The translations under genes and the position numbers were made by a program. Source: Gloeobacter violaceus PCC 7421 (GTDB taxonomy: Bacteria; Cyanobacteriota; Cyanobacteriia; Gloeobacterales; Gloeobacteraceae). From it: a DNA stretch of 64,000 nt. Location of the stretch: contig NC_005125.1 of NCBI RefSeq assembly GCF_000011385.1, positions 744,001 to 808,000 on the forward strand, given 5' to 3'. Positions 16,721-25,839 of this stretch are shown piece by piece (the stretch's first letter is position 1; each line of letters starts with the position of its first letter). The notes under the pieces are model-generated. The model had not been told where the DNA came from. It made no database searches and saw only the letters and a program-made list of their open reading frames with translations.

Positions 16721-19291
16721 ATGGCTGTCGGTTTTTCCCTGCGTGTATTGGTTGTTGCGGCGAACGGGCCGCTGGTCCACGCTCTCGAAAAAACGCTCCT
16801 GTCGGGAGGCTACGACCTGGCCCTGCGGTGGGCCGCCGGAACTGCGTCGCTGCACCAGGCGCTCATGTCCGAGCGGCCTGAGATGATCCTGGCGGCGGAC
16901 GGGCCGGGGGAAATCGATGCGTTGTTGCTCCTGCGCTCGCTCACGGTCCACAACTGCTGCGAACTGCCCCTGGTCTGGATTGGCGATGCTCCTTCGACGC
17001 CGGAGGGCGGCTATCTCAACGGGGCGGATCTGCACCTGCTGGTACTCACGGTGGAGCGGGCATTGCACCAGGCTCAGCAGCGGCGCGAAACCGGGGTGGC
17101 CCGCGCTGCGCTTCGGCGCAGCGAGCAACGATTGGATCTGTTTTTTTCCCAGTCTCTGGATGGCTTCTTTTTTATGATGCTCGACCGGCCGGTGCGCTGG
17201 GACGCCACCGTCGATAAGGAGCGCACGCTCGATTATGTCTTTGCCCACCAGCGGCTCACCCGGGTCAACGACGCGCTGCTTGCTCAGTACCGCGCCAGCG
17301 GCGAGCAACTTCTCGGGCGGACACCCGCGGATCTGTTTGCCCACGACCTGGAGCTTGGCCGACGCCTCTGGCGGGAATTTTTCGACCGGGGCAAGTTGCA
17401 CGTCGAGACCGACGAGCGCCGCTTCGACGGTTCGCCGATGTGGGTAGAGGGCGATTATAGCTGCCTGTACGACGAGCAGGGGCGCATCACCGGTCACTTT
17501 GGCATCCAGCGCGATGTGACGGTGCGCAAATTGGCGCAAGAAGCTCTCAGAACCAGCGAAGCGGCTTTGCAGGAGCAGTTGCAGCGCACGCTGCTGTTGC
17601 AGCGCATCTGCGAACAGATTCGCTCCAGCCTCGAGAGCCGTCAGATTTTTCAGGCCACGGTCGATCAGGTGGGTCAGGCGTTGGGGGTCAACTGCGTGCG
17701 CATACTGGTCTATTCGCCCACCCCCAAGCCCGAGTTGCACTTTGCCGCGGAGTATCTGGAAGCGGGATACCCACCGGTGCACCACGGCAGCGTGCCGGTG
17801 GCGGGCGACCCCCACGCCCAGCGGGTACTCGAGTGCGATCGGGCGGTCTGCTCGCCCGATGTCTACGCCGATCCGCAATTGGCCCCGGTCCACGAGCTGT
17901 GCCGCAGCGTCGGCCTCAAGTCGCTGTTGGCGGTGCGCACGTCCTACCAGGGCAAACCGAACGGGGTGATCACCGTCCAACAGCGCGACCGCTTTCGCCG
18001 CTGGACCCCGGAGGAGATTGCTCTGCTGGAGGCCGTGGCCGCCCAGGTGGGTATCGCCCTCAACCAGGCGAAGCTTCTGGAGCAAGAAAAAGCCCAGAGT
18101 TTGCTGCTTGCCGAGCAAAACGCCGCCCTGGCGCGGGCACGACAGGCGGCGGAGGCCGCAAGCCGCACCAAGAACGAATTTCTGGCCACGATGAGTCACG
18201 AAATCCGCACGCCCATGAACGGCGTGATCGGGCTTGCGGATGTGTTGCTCGCGGACGGGGGGCTCACCCACCGGCAGCGCGACTCCATCGAGACCATCCG
18301 TGCCAGCGGCGAGACGCTGCTGACGATCATCAACGACATTCTCGATTTTTCGAAGGCCGAATCGGGGTGCATCGAACTGGAGACCAAGCGCTTCGATCTG
18401 CACGCTTTGCTTGCCGGCTGCGTCGATTTGCTGAGGCCCGAGGCCACGCAAAAACACCTGCAGCTCTGCTGCACCCTCCATGGGCAGGTGCCGCAGGCGG
18501 TGGTCGGCGACGCGGCCCGGCTGCGGCAGATTCTGGTGAACTTGATCGGCAATGCCGTCAAATTCACCACCAGCGGTGCGGTGTCGGTGAACGTGACAGC
18601 CGCTCGACCGGCCGCAGAGCCGCCCCAAAAGTGGGAGTTGCACTTTGCCGTCCGCGACACCGGCATCGGCATCCCGGCTGAGCGGATGGACCGTCTTTTC
18701 AAACCCTTCAGCCAGGTGGACGCCTCGACCACCCGCCGCTACGGCGGTACCGGTCTGGGACTGGCGATCTGCAAGCGCCTTGCGGAGCTGATGGACGGGC
18801 GCATCTGGGTGGAGAGCGAACCCGGCCGGGGTTCGACTTTCTCCTTTACGATCGTGGCGGCGGCGGCAACGGATGCCCCGGCACCTGCCCCACCGGTGGA
18901 AGCCTCCTGGTCAAAGCCGCTGCCTCTGCGCATCTTGCTGGCCGAGGACAACCCCCTGAACCAGAAAGTGGCCCTGCAGCTGCTGCGGCGGCTGGGCTAT
19001 CGGGCGAATGTCGCCACCGACGGCGAGGAAGTGCTGCGCGCCCTGCGCCGCCAGCGCTACGATCTGGTGCTGATGGATGTGCAGATGCCCATGATCGACG
19101 GGCTGGAAGCTACCCGGCGCATCGCAAGCGAGTTCGCCGCCGCCGAGCGGCCCCGGATCATCGCCCTGACGGCCGGGGCGACCCTGCAGGACGAGCAGGC
19201 CTGCCTGCGCGCCGGCATGGACGGCTTTATCAGCAAACCGATTCGCATCGGCGAACTGCGCCGTGCCCTCGAACGCTGGGGAACCGGCTGA
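16721..19291 (+). CDS. Hybrid sensor histidine kinase (PAS-GAF-HisKA-HATPase-REC)
   Basis: The 856-residue signalling protein has no membrane helix. Domains in order: a receiver-like N-terminus lacking a phospho-acceptor pattern (about 1-115), PAS (about 127-265, ending [11 protein letters not shown]), GAF (about 290-450), HisKA with His493 in [16 protein letters not shown], HATPase with DTGIGIP and [16 protein letters not shown], and a receiver with Asp786 in [12 protein letters not shown]. The GAF lacks an obvious bilin-binding Cys-His pair, so it is probably not a phytochrome. No partner regulator is adjacent; output presumably goes by phosphorelay to a distant protein. Confidence 0.93.
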   Translation: MAVGFSLRVLVVAANGPLVHALEKTLLSGGYDLALRWAAGTASLHQALMSERPEMILAADGPGEIDALLLLRSLTVHNCCELPLVWIGDAPSTPEGGYLNGADLHLLVLTVERALHQAQQRRETGVARAALRRSEQRLDLFFSQSLDGFFFMMLDRPVRWDATVDKERTLDYVFAHQRLTRVNDALLAQYRASGEQLLGRTPADLFAHDLELGRRLWREFFDRGKLHVETDERRFDGSPMWVEGDYSCLYDEQGRITGHFGIQRDVTVRKLAQEALRTSEAALQEQLQRTLLLQRICEQIRSSLESRQIFQATVDQVGQALGVNCVRILVYSPTPKPELHFAAEYLEAGYPPVHHGSVPVAGDPHAQRVLECDRAVCSPDVYADPQLAPVHELCRSVGLKSLLAVRTSYQGKPNGVITVQQRDRFRRWTPEEIALLEAVAAQVGIALNQAKLLEQEKAQSLLLAEQNAALARARQAAEAASRTKNEFLATMSHEIRTPMNGVIGLADVLLADGGLTHRQRDSIETIRASGETLLTIINDILDFSKAESGCIELETKRFDLHALLAGCVDLLRPEATQKHLQLCCTLHGQVPQAVVGDAARLRQILVNLIGNAVKFTTSGAVSVNVTAARPAAEPPQKWELHFAVRDTGIGIPAERMDRLFKPFSQVDASTTRRYGGTGLGLAICKRLAELMDGRIWVESEPGRGSTFSFTIVAAAATDAPAPAPPVEASWSKPLPLRILLAEDNPLNQKVALQLLRRLGYRANVATDGEEVLRALRRQRYDLVLMDVQMPMIDGLEATRRIASEFAAAERPRIIALTAGATLQDEQACLRAGMDGFISKPIRIGELRRALERWGTG

Positions 19292-19293
19292 TC

Positions 19294-19316
19294 GCCTGTG
19301 GCTTCTCGGCACAGGC
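19294..19316 (+). terminator. Hairpin after the hybrid kinase gene
   Basis: GCCTGTG / CACAGGC, 7-bp perfect stem with a 9-base loop, starting 3 bases after the stop codon. No T-run follows, so termination would be inefficient. Confidence 0.4.
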
Positions 19317-19327
19317 AAGTACGCATT

Positions 19328-19356
19328 TTGACTGCGATCCATTTGAGAACTAACCT
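19328..19356 (+). promoter_or_regulatory. Candidate promoter of the flavoprotein gene
   Basis: TTGACT (19328-19333), 17-base spacer, TAACCT (19351-19356). It stands 38 bases before ATG 19395, which is also preceded by GGGAGGGAG. Confidence 0.5.
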
Positions 19357-19394
19357 GAGGGGTAGGCCAACAGGCCAGTCGGGAGGGAGCGGCG

Positions 19395-20348
19395 ATGGAA
19401 CAGTTCGATTTTGACGTGGTAATCGTAGGCGGTGGTCCGGCCGGTTGTACGTGTGCGCTGTACACTGCCCGCTCCGAACTCAAGACGGTCATTCTGGACA
19501 AGAACCCGGCGGCCGGCGCCCTTGCCATCACCCACAAGATTGCCAATTACCCCGGGGTGCCCGGGGAGATGAGCGGCGATCACCTGCTTGAAGTGATGCG
19601 CGATCAGGCCGTCGAATTCGGAACTGTTTACCGGCGCGCCCAGGTCTACGGCCTCGACCTCAGCGAACCGGTCAAAAAAGTCTATACCCCAGAAGGGATC
19701 TTCACCGGTCGTGCCCTGGTGCTCGCCACCGGGGCGATGGGCCGCATCGCGTCGATTCCCGGCGAGGCGGAGTACCTGGGGCGGGGGGTGAGCTACTGCG
19801 CCACCTGCGACGGGGCCTTTTACCGCAACCGCGAGGTGGTGGTGGTCGGCCTCAACCCCGAGGCCGTCGAAGAGGCCCAGGTGCTCACCAAATTTGCTTC
19901 GACGGTGCACTGGATCACCCCCAAAGACCCCCACACTCTGGACGGCCACGCCGACGAGCTGCTGGCCCACCCGTCGGTCAAGCTCTGGGAGAAGACGCGC
20001 CTGATTCGCATCAAGGGCGAGGAGGCGGGGGTGACCGCCGTCGAGGTGCGCCATCCGGGCGAATCCGATAGCCAGGAGTTGCTGGCGGAAGGGGTGTTTG
20101 TCTACCTGCAAGGCTCGAAGCCGATCACCGACTTCGTGGCGGGCCAGGTCGAAATGAAACCCGACGGCGGCGTCTGGGTAGATGAAATGATGCAGACTTC
20201 GGTACCCGGCGTCTGGGGCATCGGCGACATTCGCAACACGCCCTTTAAGCAGGCGGTGGTGGCGGCGGGGGACGGCTGCATCGCGGCGATGGCCATCGAC
20301 CGCTTCCTCAATAGCCGCAAGGCGATCAAGCCCGACTGGGCGCACTAA
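19395..20348 (+). CDS. Thioredoxin reductase-like flavoprotein lacking NADPH motifs
   Basis: The 317-residue protein has the thioredoxin reductase fold: FAD-binding VGGGPAG (residues 11-17), redox pair Cys135/Cys138 in SYCATCDGAF, and the second FAD motif GVWGIGDIR. The pyridine-nucleotide domain is unusual. The usual GxGxxA loop reads VGLNPEA (151-157), and the HRRxxxR motif that binds the NADPH 2'-phosphate is absent (WITPKDP instead). From family knowledge this matches the NADPH-independent thioredoxin reductases (ferredoxin-dependent FFTR / DTR types) reported in clostridia and Gloeobacter. The natural electron donor and the thioredoxin partner cannot be read here. Confidence 0.85.
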   Translation: MEQFDFDVVIVGGGPAGCTCALYTARSELKTVILDKNPAAGALAITHKIANYPGVPGEMSGDHLLEVMRDQAVEFGTVYRRAQVYGLDLSEPVKKVYTPEGIFTGRALVLATGAMGRIASIPGEAEYLGRGVSYCATCDGAFYRNREVVVVGLNPEAVEEAQVLTKFASTVHWITPKDPHTLDGHADELLAHPSVKLWEKTRLIRIKGEEAGVTAVEVRHPGESDSQELLAEGVFVYLQGSKPITDFVAGQVEMKPDGGVWVDEMMQTSVPGVWGIGDIRNTPFKQAVVAAGDGCIAAMAIDRFLNSRKAIKPDWAH

Positions 20349-20353
20349 CCAGC

Positions 20354-21367
20354 TCAGGCAAAGCGCACCCCGGCGGCTTCGACGACGGCACCTATACGCA
20401 ATACCTGTTCGCCCTGCTTGGCCAGATAGGCTTGAAGCGCATCCGCCTGTTCTGTCGGACAGGCAAGGACAAGGCCCAATCCGAGATTGAAAGTCTGATC
20501 CATGTCCTGTCGGCCGACACCGCCGGTGCGCTCAAGCCAGGTAAAAACGGGCGGCACCGGCCAGCTGTTTCGCTCCAGGCAGGCACCGAGCCCGCCCAGG
20601 GCGCGCGGAACGTTCTCGATGAGCCCGCCCCCGGTGATGTGGGCAATTCCCCGAATGTCAAAACCGGCTTCCAGGGCGGCGCGCACCGGTTTAACGTAAA
20701 TGCGGGTGGGGGTGAGCAGCACTTCACCCAATGATGCTGGGAAATCCTCGGGTCTGTGGTGCCAGTCCAGTCCCGCCAGCTCGACGATTCGCCGCACCAG
20801 GCTGAAACCGTTGCTGTGCACGCCGCTGCTAGAGAGTCCCAACAACGCATCTCCCACCTGCACGCGATTGCCGTCGATGATTTGGCTTCTCTCGACGATC
20901 CCGACGCAGAATCCGGCCACGTCGTACTCGCCCGCCGCGTAAAATCCGGGCATCTCCGCCGTCTCACCGCCCAACAGCGTGCAGCCGGCCTCCAGGCAGC
21001 CCGCTGCGATCCCTTCGACCACCCCGGCAAGCTGTGCCGGAGAAAGTTTGCCCGTAGCCAGGTAATCGAGAAAAAACAGCGGCTCCGCCCCCTGGGCGAG
21101 CACGTCGTTGACGCACATCGCCACACAGTCGATGCCGATCGTGTCGTGGCGATCGAGGGCGAAGGCGAGTTTGAGCTTGGTGCCCACCCCGTCGGTGCCC
21201 GCCACCAACACCGGCTCGCGGTAGCCCGCGGGTAGAGCGAAAAGTCCCCCGAAGCCGCCCAACCCACCCAGTTGCTCCGGCCTACGGGTGCGCTCCACCG
21301 CTCCCCGGATGCGGGCGACAAATTCGTACCCCGCCTCGACATCCACCCCCGCCGATTTGTAATCCAT
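20354..21367 (-). CDS. purM: Phosphoribosylformylglycinamidine cyclo-ligase (AIR synthetase)
   Basis: Fifth step of purine synthesis: ATP-dependent closure of the imidazole ring. The 337-residue protein shows [13 protein letters not shown] at the start, [64 protein letters not shown] and [15 protein letters not shown]. Length and motifs are normal. It converges with the flavoprotein gene 5 bases away. Confidence 0.97.
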   Translation of the reverse strand: MDYKSAGVDVEAGYEFVARIRGAVERTRRPEQLGGLGGFGGLFALPAGYREPVLVAGTDGVGTKLKLAFALDRHDTIGIDCVAMCVNDVLAQGAEPLFFLDYLATGKLSPAQLAGVVEGIAAGCLEAGCTLLGGETAEMPGFYAAGEYDVAGFCVGIVERSQIIDGNRVQVGDALLGLSSSGVHSNGFSLVRRIVELAGLDWHHRPEDFPASLGEVLLTPTRIYVKPVRAALEAGFDIRGIAHITGGGLIENVPRALGGLGACLERNSWPVPPVFTWLERTGGVGRQDMDQTFNLGLGLVLACPTEQADALQAYLAKQGEQVLRIGAVVEAAGVRFA

Positions 21368-21417
21368 GGGTTTCCTGGACCTCTTAGGTAATCCCCATTC
21401 TGAAGCAAGCTTCAGCG

Positions 21418-21843
21418 CTACGAATAGTTACCCAGATACCGCACGAACTTCAAAATTGGATAGACCGCATTGTACAGGCGCAGATCGGCGGTCACAAACT
21501 CCGCTTCCAACTGTTCTGCCAGAGCCAGGTAGAGCGCATCGTACACTGTCCGCTGAAAAATGGCAGCCAGTTGATAGGCTCTTGGCAACAAGTTCTGCGC
21601 CTCCACCAGAGGCAGCTCAAGCACCAGCAGATCGCAGACAATCTGTGCTCCTTCTTCATAGGTCACAAATGCGTTGCGTTGCTTCTTCCAGATGACGTTG
21701 CCGACTTCAGTCAGCAGGAGTGTCGGTGCGATCAGTTCTACATCCGAGCTTTCCCAGGCCCGGCGAATGGCCAGAGCCTGCTCGGTCAGAACCTCCGGGA
21801 AAAACCACTTCACCACGGTGCTGCTGTCGACGACCAGCCACAT
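21418..21843 (-). CDS. vapC: PIN-domain ribonuclease toxin (VapC family)
   Basis: The 141-residue PIN protein has the acidic residues of the metal site: Asp6 in [14 protein letters not shown], Glu in [11 protein letters not shown], Asp in [13 protein letters not shown] and Asp in [10 protein letters not shown]. Such toxins cut RNA, commonly tRNA, when freed from the antitoxin. Its ATG overlaps the antitoxin stop by one base (TGATG), the usual coupled arrangement. Confidence 0.88.
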   Translation of the reverse strand: MWLVVDSSTVVKWFFPEVLTEQALAIRRAWESSDVELIAPTLLLTEVGNVIWKKQRNAFVTYEEGAQIVCDLLVLELPLVEAQNLLPRAYQLAAIFQRTVYDALYLALAEQLEAEFVTADLRLYNAVYPILKFVRYLGNYS

Positions 21844-22088
21844 CAGCGCTCTCGATCTTCAGCGATATCTTCAGTGGAATCAGGCAACAAGCCAACGCGG
21901 GCGAAAATCGCTTCGCGCTGACGATCGATTTGTTCCAGCACACCGGCGGCTGGTCGACGATGCCGGCGGGTGGCTTGCTCCAGCAACACCAGGATTTGTT
22001 GGTTGATCGAGCGGCGCTCGCGACCGGCCATCTGTTTGATCTGCTCGTAGACATCGTCGGGTATGTCGCGCAGGCTGATGTTGACCAT
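21843..22088 (-). CDS. vapB: VapB/FitA-type ribbon-helix-helix antitoxin
   Basis: The 81-residue antitoxin has an N-terminal FitA-like RHH domain (MVNISLRDIPDDVYEQIK, then RRSINQQILVLLEQAT) that binds DNA as a dimer, and a C-terminal arm ending TEDIAEDRER that should wrap the toxin. ATG 22088 is chosen; the frame stays open to a TTG at 22097. A palindrome at 22118-22127, 30 bases upstream, is a likely autoregulatory site. Confidence 0.87.
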   Translation of the reverse strand: MVNISLRDIPDDVYEQIKQMAGRERRSINQQILVLLEQATRRHRRPAAGVLEQIDRQREAIFARVGLLPDSTEDIAEDRER

Positions 22089-22117
22089 CGGGACCAATCC
22101 AAAGGCATTTCACTGCA

Positions 22118-22127
22118 ATAGTACTAT
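22118..22127. promoter_or_regulatory. Candidate vapBC operator
   Basis: Perfect palindrome ATAGTACTAT, located 30 bases ahead of the antitoxin start, where VapB/FitA complexes usually bind. Confidence 0.45.
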
Positions 22128-22292
22128 CAATACACCAAAACGCTACCGCAGGCCATCGGGGCGTCCGCGTGCAAGCAGTTGAGCGCGCTGCTTTTCGCCC
22201 CATTTGTCAGGGGAACAACACACTGCGGTGGAGAGATCCTCGATACAAAGCGATCCCCTGTCGGCGAATTTGACAGAGCTTGAATTTGTGAA

Positions 22293-23573
22293 ATGGATCA
22301 ACCATTTTCCAGTAAAGTGTCACTCAAGCCCTTACCTCGCAGTCGAAGGTCCATGCCGCCATCGCATCCCCCGAAAAGGCAAGACGTTCTGAGCGTATTT
22401 TCAACTTTTTTAGACATTTCTCCGGAAACCGCCGCTTTGTGGGTGCCGGACCACCGGTTGCGCCGCAGTGCCCAAATACTGCTGGCCGAGGACTTGACGA
22501 AGCGCGCGGGTGCCGACGGCCTCGCGCGCGCTTTGCTTTCCCAGTGGCAGCGGCAGCCTTGCCCGGGACTGACGCGCCTGCATCTAATCGCCTACCTGCA
22601 AGAATCGTGCTACTGGGCGGCCTGGAAAGTCTGCGAAAGTCGGCCGGCAACCCGCTCGCAGCTGACGGATTTGTTTCAGGCGGGAATTGTCAAAGTCGAT
22701 GTCATCCTCACCAAGTTCAACGTCGAACTGGGCTTTGGGCTCGACAGCTACGCATTCAACAGTTTCAAAAACACGATCCGTCACGAATTGAACCGGCGCG
22801 AGTTGAGTTCGGCCAACTGCAGCAGCGATTGGTCACTTTTGCGCCACACCGGACGCGAGTCGCTCGGCACCGCCCTGCGCCACGCCAACCACCCGGATGC
22901 GGAAATTGATCGCTACGTGCTGGCCTGGCTGAGTTACCAGCGCCTGTATGTTCCTGCCGATGCGTCGCGCACCCGCCGCCTGAGCGGCCCGGACGCCGCC
23001 ACCTGGGATTTGATTGCCCAGGATTTTAACCGCCAACGCCCGCTGCACCTGCCGCCGTCGAGCCCGGCTGCCGAAGCGGCCGATATCGCCCGATGGATGC
23101 GCCTGTGTGCCGAGGCGCTGCGCGCCTACCGTCCGCGCTTTGTGTCCATCGACGCTCCTCGGACGGATCTGGAGGGAACCGCCGAGCCGCTCGCCATTCC
23201 CACCGAATCGGCCTTCGACGCGGTGCAGCGCCAGGAGGAGCGCGAGTATGCAGAAGCGATCAACCGGGTGCTGTGCCTTGCCCTCGACGGGCTCGACCCT
23301 CCCAAGCGTCGCCTGCTCGACCTTTACCATGGGGAGGAGCTGGGCCAGAAGCAAATCGCCCAGCAAATCGGCAAAGATCAAGGAACAGTGTCCAGACAAC
23401 TCACGCGCTGCCGGGGGGAGTTGGTGGTCGCCCTTGCAAAATGGAGTCAGGAAAAATTGAATATTTCCCTCACCTGTGAGGTATTAAAAAGATTAGAAGC
23501 GGTAGTGGACGAGTGGTTGTGCGAGCACTACGGTCAAACCCGCTGCTGGCAACAGGAGAGTGCCTCCGAATGA
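22293..23573 (+). CDS. Cyanobacterial sigma-70-like factor
   Basis: The 426-residue protein is a divergent sigma factor. Region 2-like segment at about 124-170 (QLTDLFQAGIVKVDVILTKF, then YAFNSFKNTIRHELNRRE) and region 4 helix-turn-helix at about 321-385 (LDPPKRRLLDLYHGEELGQK, QIAQQIGKDQGTVSRQLTRC). The middle, about 180-310, is unlike housekeeping sigma region 3. ATG 22293 has no Shine-Dalgarno; ATG 22353 (MPPSHPPKRQ) is an alternative, because TTGACA at 22270-22275 would place a promoter over the first ATG. The stop overlaps the next start (ATGA), so the DUF1822 gene is translationally coupled. From memory, this pairing recurs in other cyanobacteria. Confidence 0.8.
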   Translation: MDQPFSSKVSLKPLPRSRRSMPPSHPPKRQDVLSVFSTFLDISPETAALWVPDHRLRRSAQILLAEDLTKRAGADGLARALLSQWQRQPCPGLTRLHLIAYLQESCYWAAWKVCESRPATRSQLTDLFQAGIVKVDVILTKFNVELGFGLDSYAFNSFKNTIRHELNRRELSSANCSSDWSLLRHTGRESLGTALRHANHPDAEIDRYVLAWLSYQRLYVPADASRTRRLSGPDAATWDLIAQDFNRQRPLHLPPSSPAAEAADIARWMRLCAEALRAYRPRFVSIDAPRTDLEGTAEPLAIPTESAFDAVQRQEEREYAEAINRVLCLALDGLDPPKRRLLDLYHGEELGQKQIAQQIGKDQGTVSRQLTRCRGELVVALAKWSQEKLNISLTCEVLKRLEAVVDEWLCEHYGQTRCWQQESASE

Positions 23574-24730
23574 CCCAAGAAAACAGCCCTCTGCTGTTCG
23601 ACGATCCGACTGCCCTGTGTCTGGAAATTTCCGAAGCGGACCAGGAGCGGGCCTGGCGCGAGTGCGCCAATGTTACCCATCCGGTTTCCCACTGGCGGGC
23701 ATTTCGCAATCGCCTGGCCCTCGCGGTACTGCTGCCCTGGATCCGCGAGGATATCGATCCCCACGCGGCGGTCTGGCCCGCGCCCATGGCCCTGTCGGCC
23801 TTCTGGGATCTCGTCGGCGGTACGGCCTTGACAGCGAACGGCAAGCGTTGGGTGATCTGTCTCGACGAGGCCGACGGGACTGCTCCTGTGCACATCCCTC
23901 AGGAATGGCTCGACATCCCGGCCTGGGCGGCAGACTATTACCTGCTGGTCCATTTCGACCTCGCAGGCCAGTGGCTGCGGGTATCGGGTTGGACGACCCA
24001 CCGGCAAATCAAAACCCTGGGCCGCTTCGACCCGCGCGATCGCACCTATTACCTGGACGAAACGTTCATTCAGACTGGGCTCGGTGGCCTCTGGGCAATC
24101 ACTACCGGAGAACTCCTCCTTACAGAACCTACTCGCGCTTCTCAGTCCGAGTTGCCTGGACTGACTGTACCCCAAGCCCGCGCACTCATCGAACGGCTGG
24201 GTAACCCTGAAATTTCCGAACCTCGCCTGGAAGTCCCCTTTGAGCAGTGGGCCGCCCTGGTTTCCTACGACGGCTGGTGCCAGGAACTCTACGCCCGCCG
24301 CCAGGGCCTACCGCCTCAATGGTCGGTTCTAGAGTGGATTAAAAACGGCGTATCAGAATTGGCGCGCGAAGCTGGTTGGTCGGTCTCAAACCCCATTGGC
24401 GCCGAAGCTAGGAGTGCTGGATCTAATCTGGTGTTTTTCACTCGCGTCCTCTCGATCGCAGACAAGACCTGCGAACTATGTATTGAGCAGATTACCCCTG
24501 GCGTCTGGCGCTTCTGCCTGCGCACTACACTCTGGAACAGCCGCTTGCCGGCTGGCACGACGTTGCGGCTTTTGACTGAGAATCTGCAGAGCTTTGAAAA
24601 TAACGAAGTACATGCACATACCGCAGTTGAAGAACTAGCGATAGACTTGACACTCGAAGAAGGAGAAGGAATTGTCTGGGAAATTGAAACAGCTCCCAAA
24701 CATTTCCAACGGGAGATTCTACAGTTTTAG
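23570..24730 (+). CDS. DUF1822 family protein
   Basis: A 386-residue soluble protein with no signal peptide or membrane helix. It resembles the cyanobacterial DUF1822 family (LPWIREDIDPHAAVWPAPMA, VHIPQEWLDIPAWAADYYLL, RTYYLDETFIQT), often found directly behind a sigma factor and near caspase-like (CHAT or C14) genes. No enzyme motif is evident; a regulator or partner of the sigma factor is possible (inference). ATG 23570 overlaps the sigma stop and has AGGAGA upstream. G+C content falls toward its 3' end. Confidence 0.75.
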   Translation: MTQENSPLLFDDPTALCLEISEADQERAWRECANVTHPVSHWRAFRNRLALAVLLPWIREDIDPHAAVWPAPMALSAFWDLVGGTALTANGKRWVICLDEADGTAPVHIPQEWLDIPAWAADYYLLVHFDLAGQWLRVSGWTTHRQIKTLGRFDPRDRTYYLDETFIQTGLGGLWAITTGELLLTEPTRASQSELPGLTVPQARALIERLGNPEISEPRLEVPFEQWAALVSYDGWCQELYARRQGLPPQWSVLEWIKNGVSELAREAGWSVSNPIGAEARSAGSNLVFFTRVLSIADKTCELCIEQITPGVWRFCLRTTLWNSRLPAGTTLRLLTENLQSFENNEVHAHTAVEELAIDLTLEEGEGIVWEIETAPKHFQREILQF

Positions 24731-24889
24731 GGCTCTCTGCGCCGGCATCCCGGAAAGAAAGCGCCTTGCCATACTTAGCAAAATCACTGCCCTCTGGGTC
24801 AAAAAATCGACATTCTCTCCTGGGCTGCATAAAGTGCCTGCCAGCAGGTATTTAGTTACAGATCCTCCGGTCAACACCGTGCTGGATTG

Positions 24890-24905
24890 TAAACACTAGT
24901 GTTTA
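24890..24905. promoter_or_regulatory. 16-bp perfect palindrome before the orphan gene
   Basis: TAAACACTAGTGTTTA, with the Shine-Dalgarno AAAGGAGAG starting at its last base and ATG 24919 following. Its position allows an operator at the promoter or an mRNA stem that hides the ribosome binding site. The rest of 24731-24918 holds no gene. Confidence 0.5.
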
Positions 24906-24918
24906 AAGGAGAGTCGAA

Positions 24919-25839
24919 ATGACACGGTTTACCTTTAGTACTGCTGACAATTCCGTTGGCTCTTTACCCGAATGGAAAATCACAAAAATATATACTCCAA
25001 TTGGCAAGCAAGCTCCGGTCTTTAATGCGGAGGGCTTCAATGAAGACTTTGTTCCCAAGAATGACTGCACAGGTTCAAATGGAAATAGCAACTGCCACCC
25101 TGCTGAAATTCATCAATCAATTGAAATCGATAAAACGGTTTGTTTTACTCGTCAGGGCTTTATTAAGTTGACGAGATTTCCCGAACACCCATCTTTTATT
25201 ATTAAGGTTGGTCCGGGAGCAGTAGTGTGCTTTGGGCGCCCCACAGATTACCCGAATCCCACTTTAATCATTGCTAAAGAAATAAATACATCTGAGCGTT
25301 TGTGCTATCTTGTGGAGGAAGGAGGAAATTTCGACCTCTCAAAAATTGAAACTTATTGTTCGCGAGAAATTCCAATCGATGATCTACTTAATTTTGTTGA
25401 AGATATAGTTTCTAAAAGATTAGTTGTGCCAGAGATTGAGAGATTGCACGATAATTTAATATTGAAGGAACCTATCAATACTTTTTACTCAGCGTTGAAA
25501 GCTGTATTCCCTGCTGCCGCTAAGCGTCCGGACTGCTCGGACATACACGGCAATAAGGTTTACATCGAAGAGAGCTCCGCAATCGGTGTTACCGGAAGTT
25601 CCGACCCTCTTTCTCAAATACCCCCACCCTTTGAGTGTTGGTCACTCTTAGGATTCGCCTCCATTGTAACCTATTTTAAAAAGGAACCTATTCCCCGCGG
25701 CATTGCTGTGATCCCACAAGGATATGGTCAGACAGTTATGCCTAGAGACCGTCTTCGGTATGGATGTCTTTCCTCTGGCATAAGGAGAATCGATGAAGAT
25801 GTGAAAAAGAGGATTATGGAGTTTGAGCATCTGAATTAA
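24919..25839 (+). CDS. AT-rich orphan protein, unknown function
   Basis: A 306-residue protein that I do not recognise. No signal peptide, membrane helix or repeat is visible; it holds nine cysteines without a zinc-finger spacing. G+C is near 40% (24 of 60 bases in 24961-25020), far below the neighbours, suggesting recent acquisition. A strong ribosome site (AAAGGAGAG) and the palindrome at 24890-24905 precede it. Its 3' end overlaps the convergent caspase-WD40 gene by 26 bases. It lies downstream of sigma-DUF1822 on the same strand and could belong to that unit, or be an effector or target of the caspase (inference). Confidence 0.6.
   Translation: MTRFTFSTADNSVGSLPEWKITKIYTPIGKQAPVFNAEGFNEDFVPKNDCTGSNGNSNCHPAEIHQSIEIDKTVCFTRQGFIKLTRFPEHPSFIIKVGPGAVVCFGRPTDYPNPTLIIAKEINTSERLCYLVEEGGNFDLSKIETYCSREIPIDDLLNFVEDIVSKRLVVPEIERLHDNLILKEPINTFYSALKAVFPAAAKRPDCSDIHGNKVYIEESSAIGVTGSSDPLSQIPPPFECWSLLGFASIVTYFKKEPIPRGIAVIPQGYGQTVMPRDRLRYGCLSSGIRRIDEDVKKRIMEFEHLN

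Noticed and set aside
16712-18643. 643-aa open frame on the - strand
   Set aside because: Antisense to the hybrid histidine kinase; no start signal or motif.
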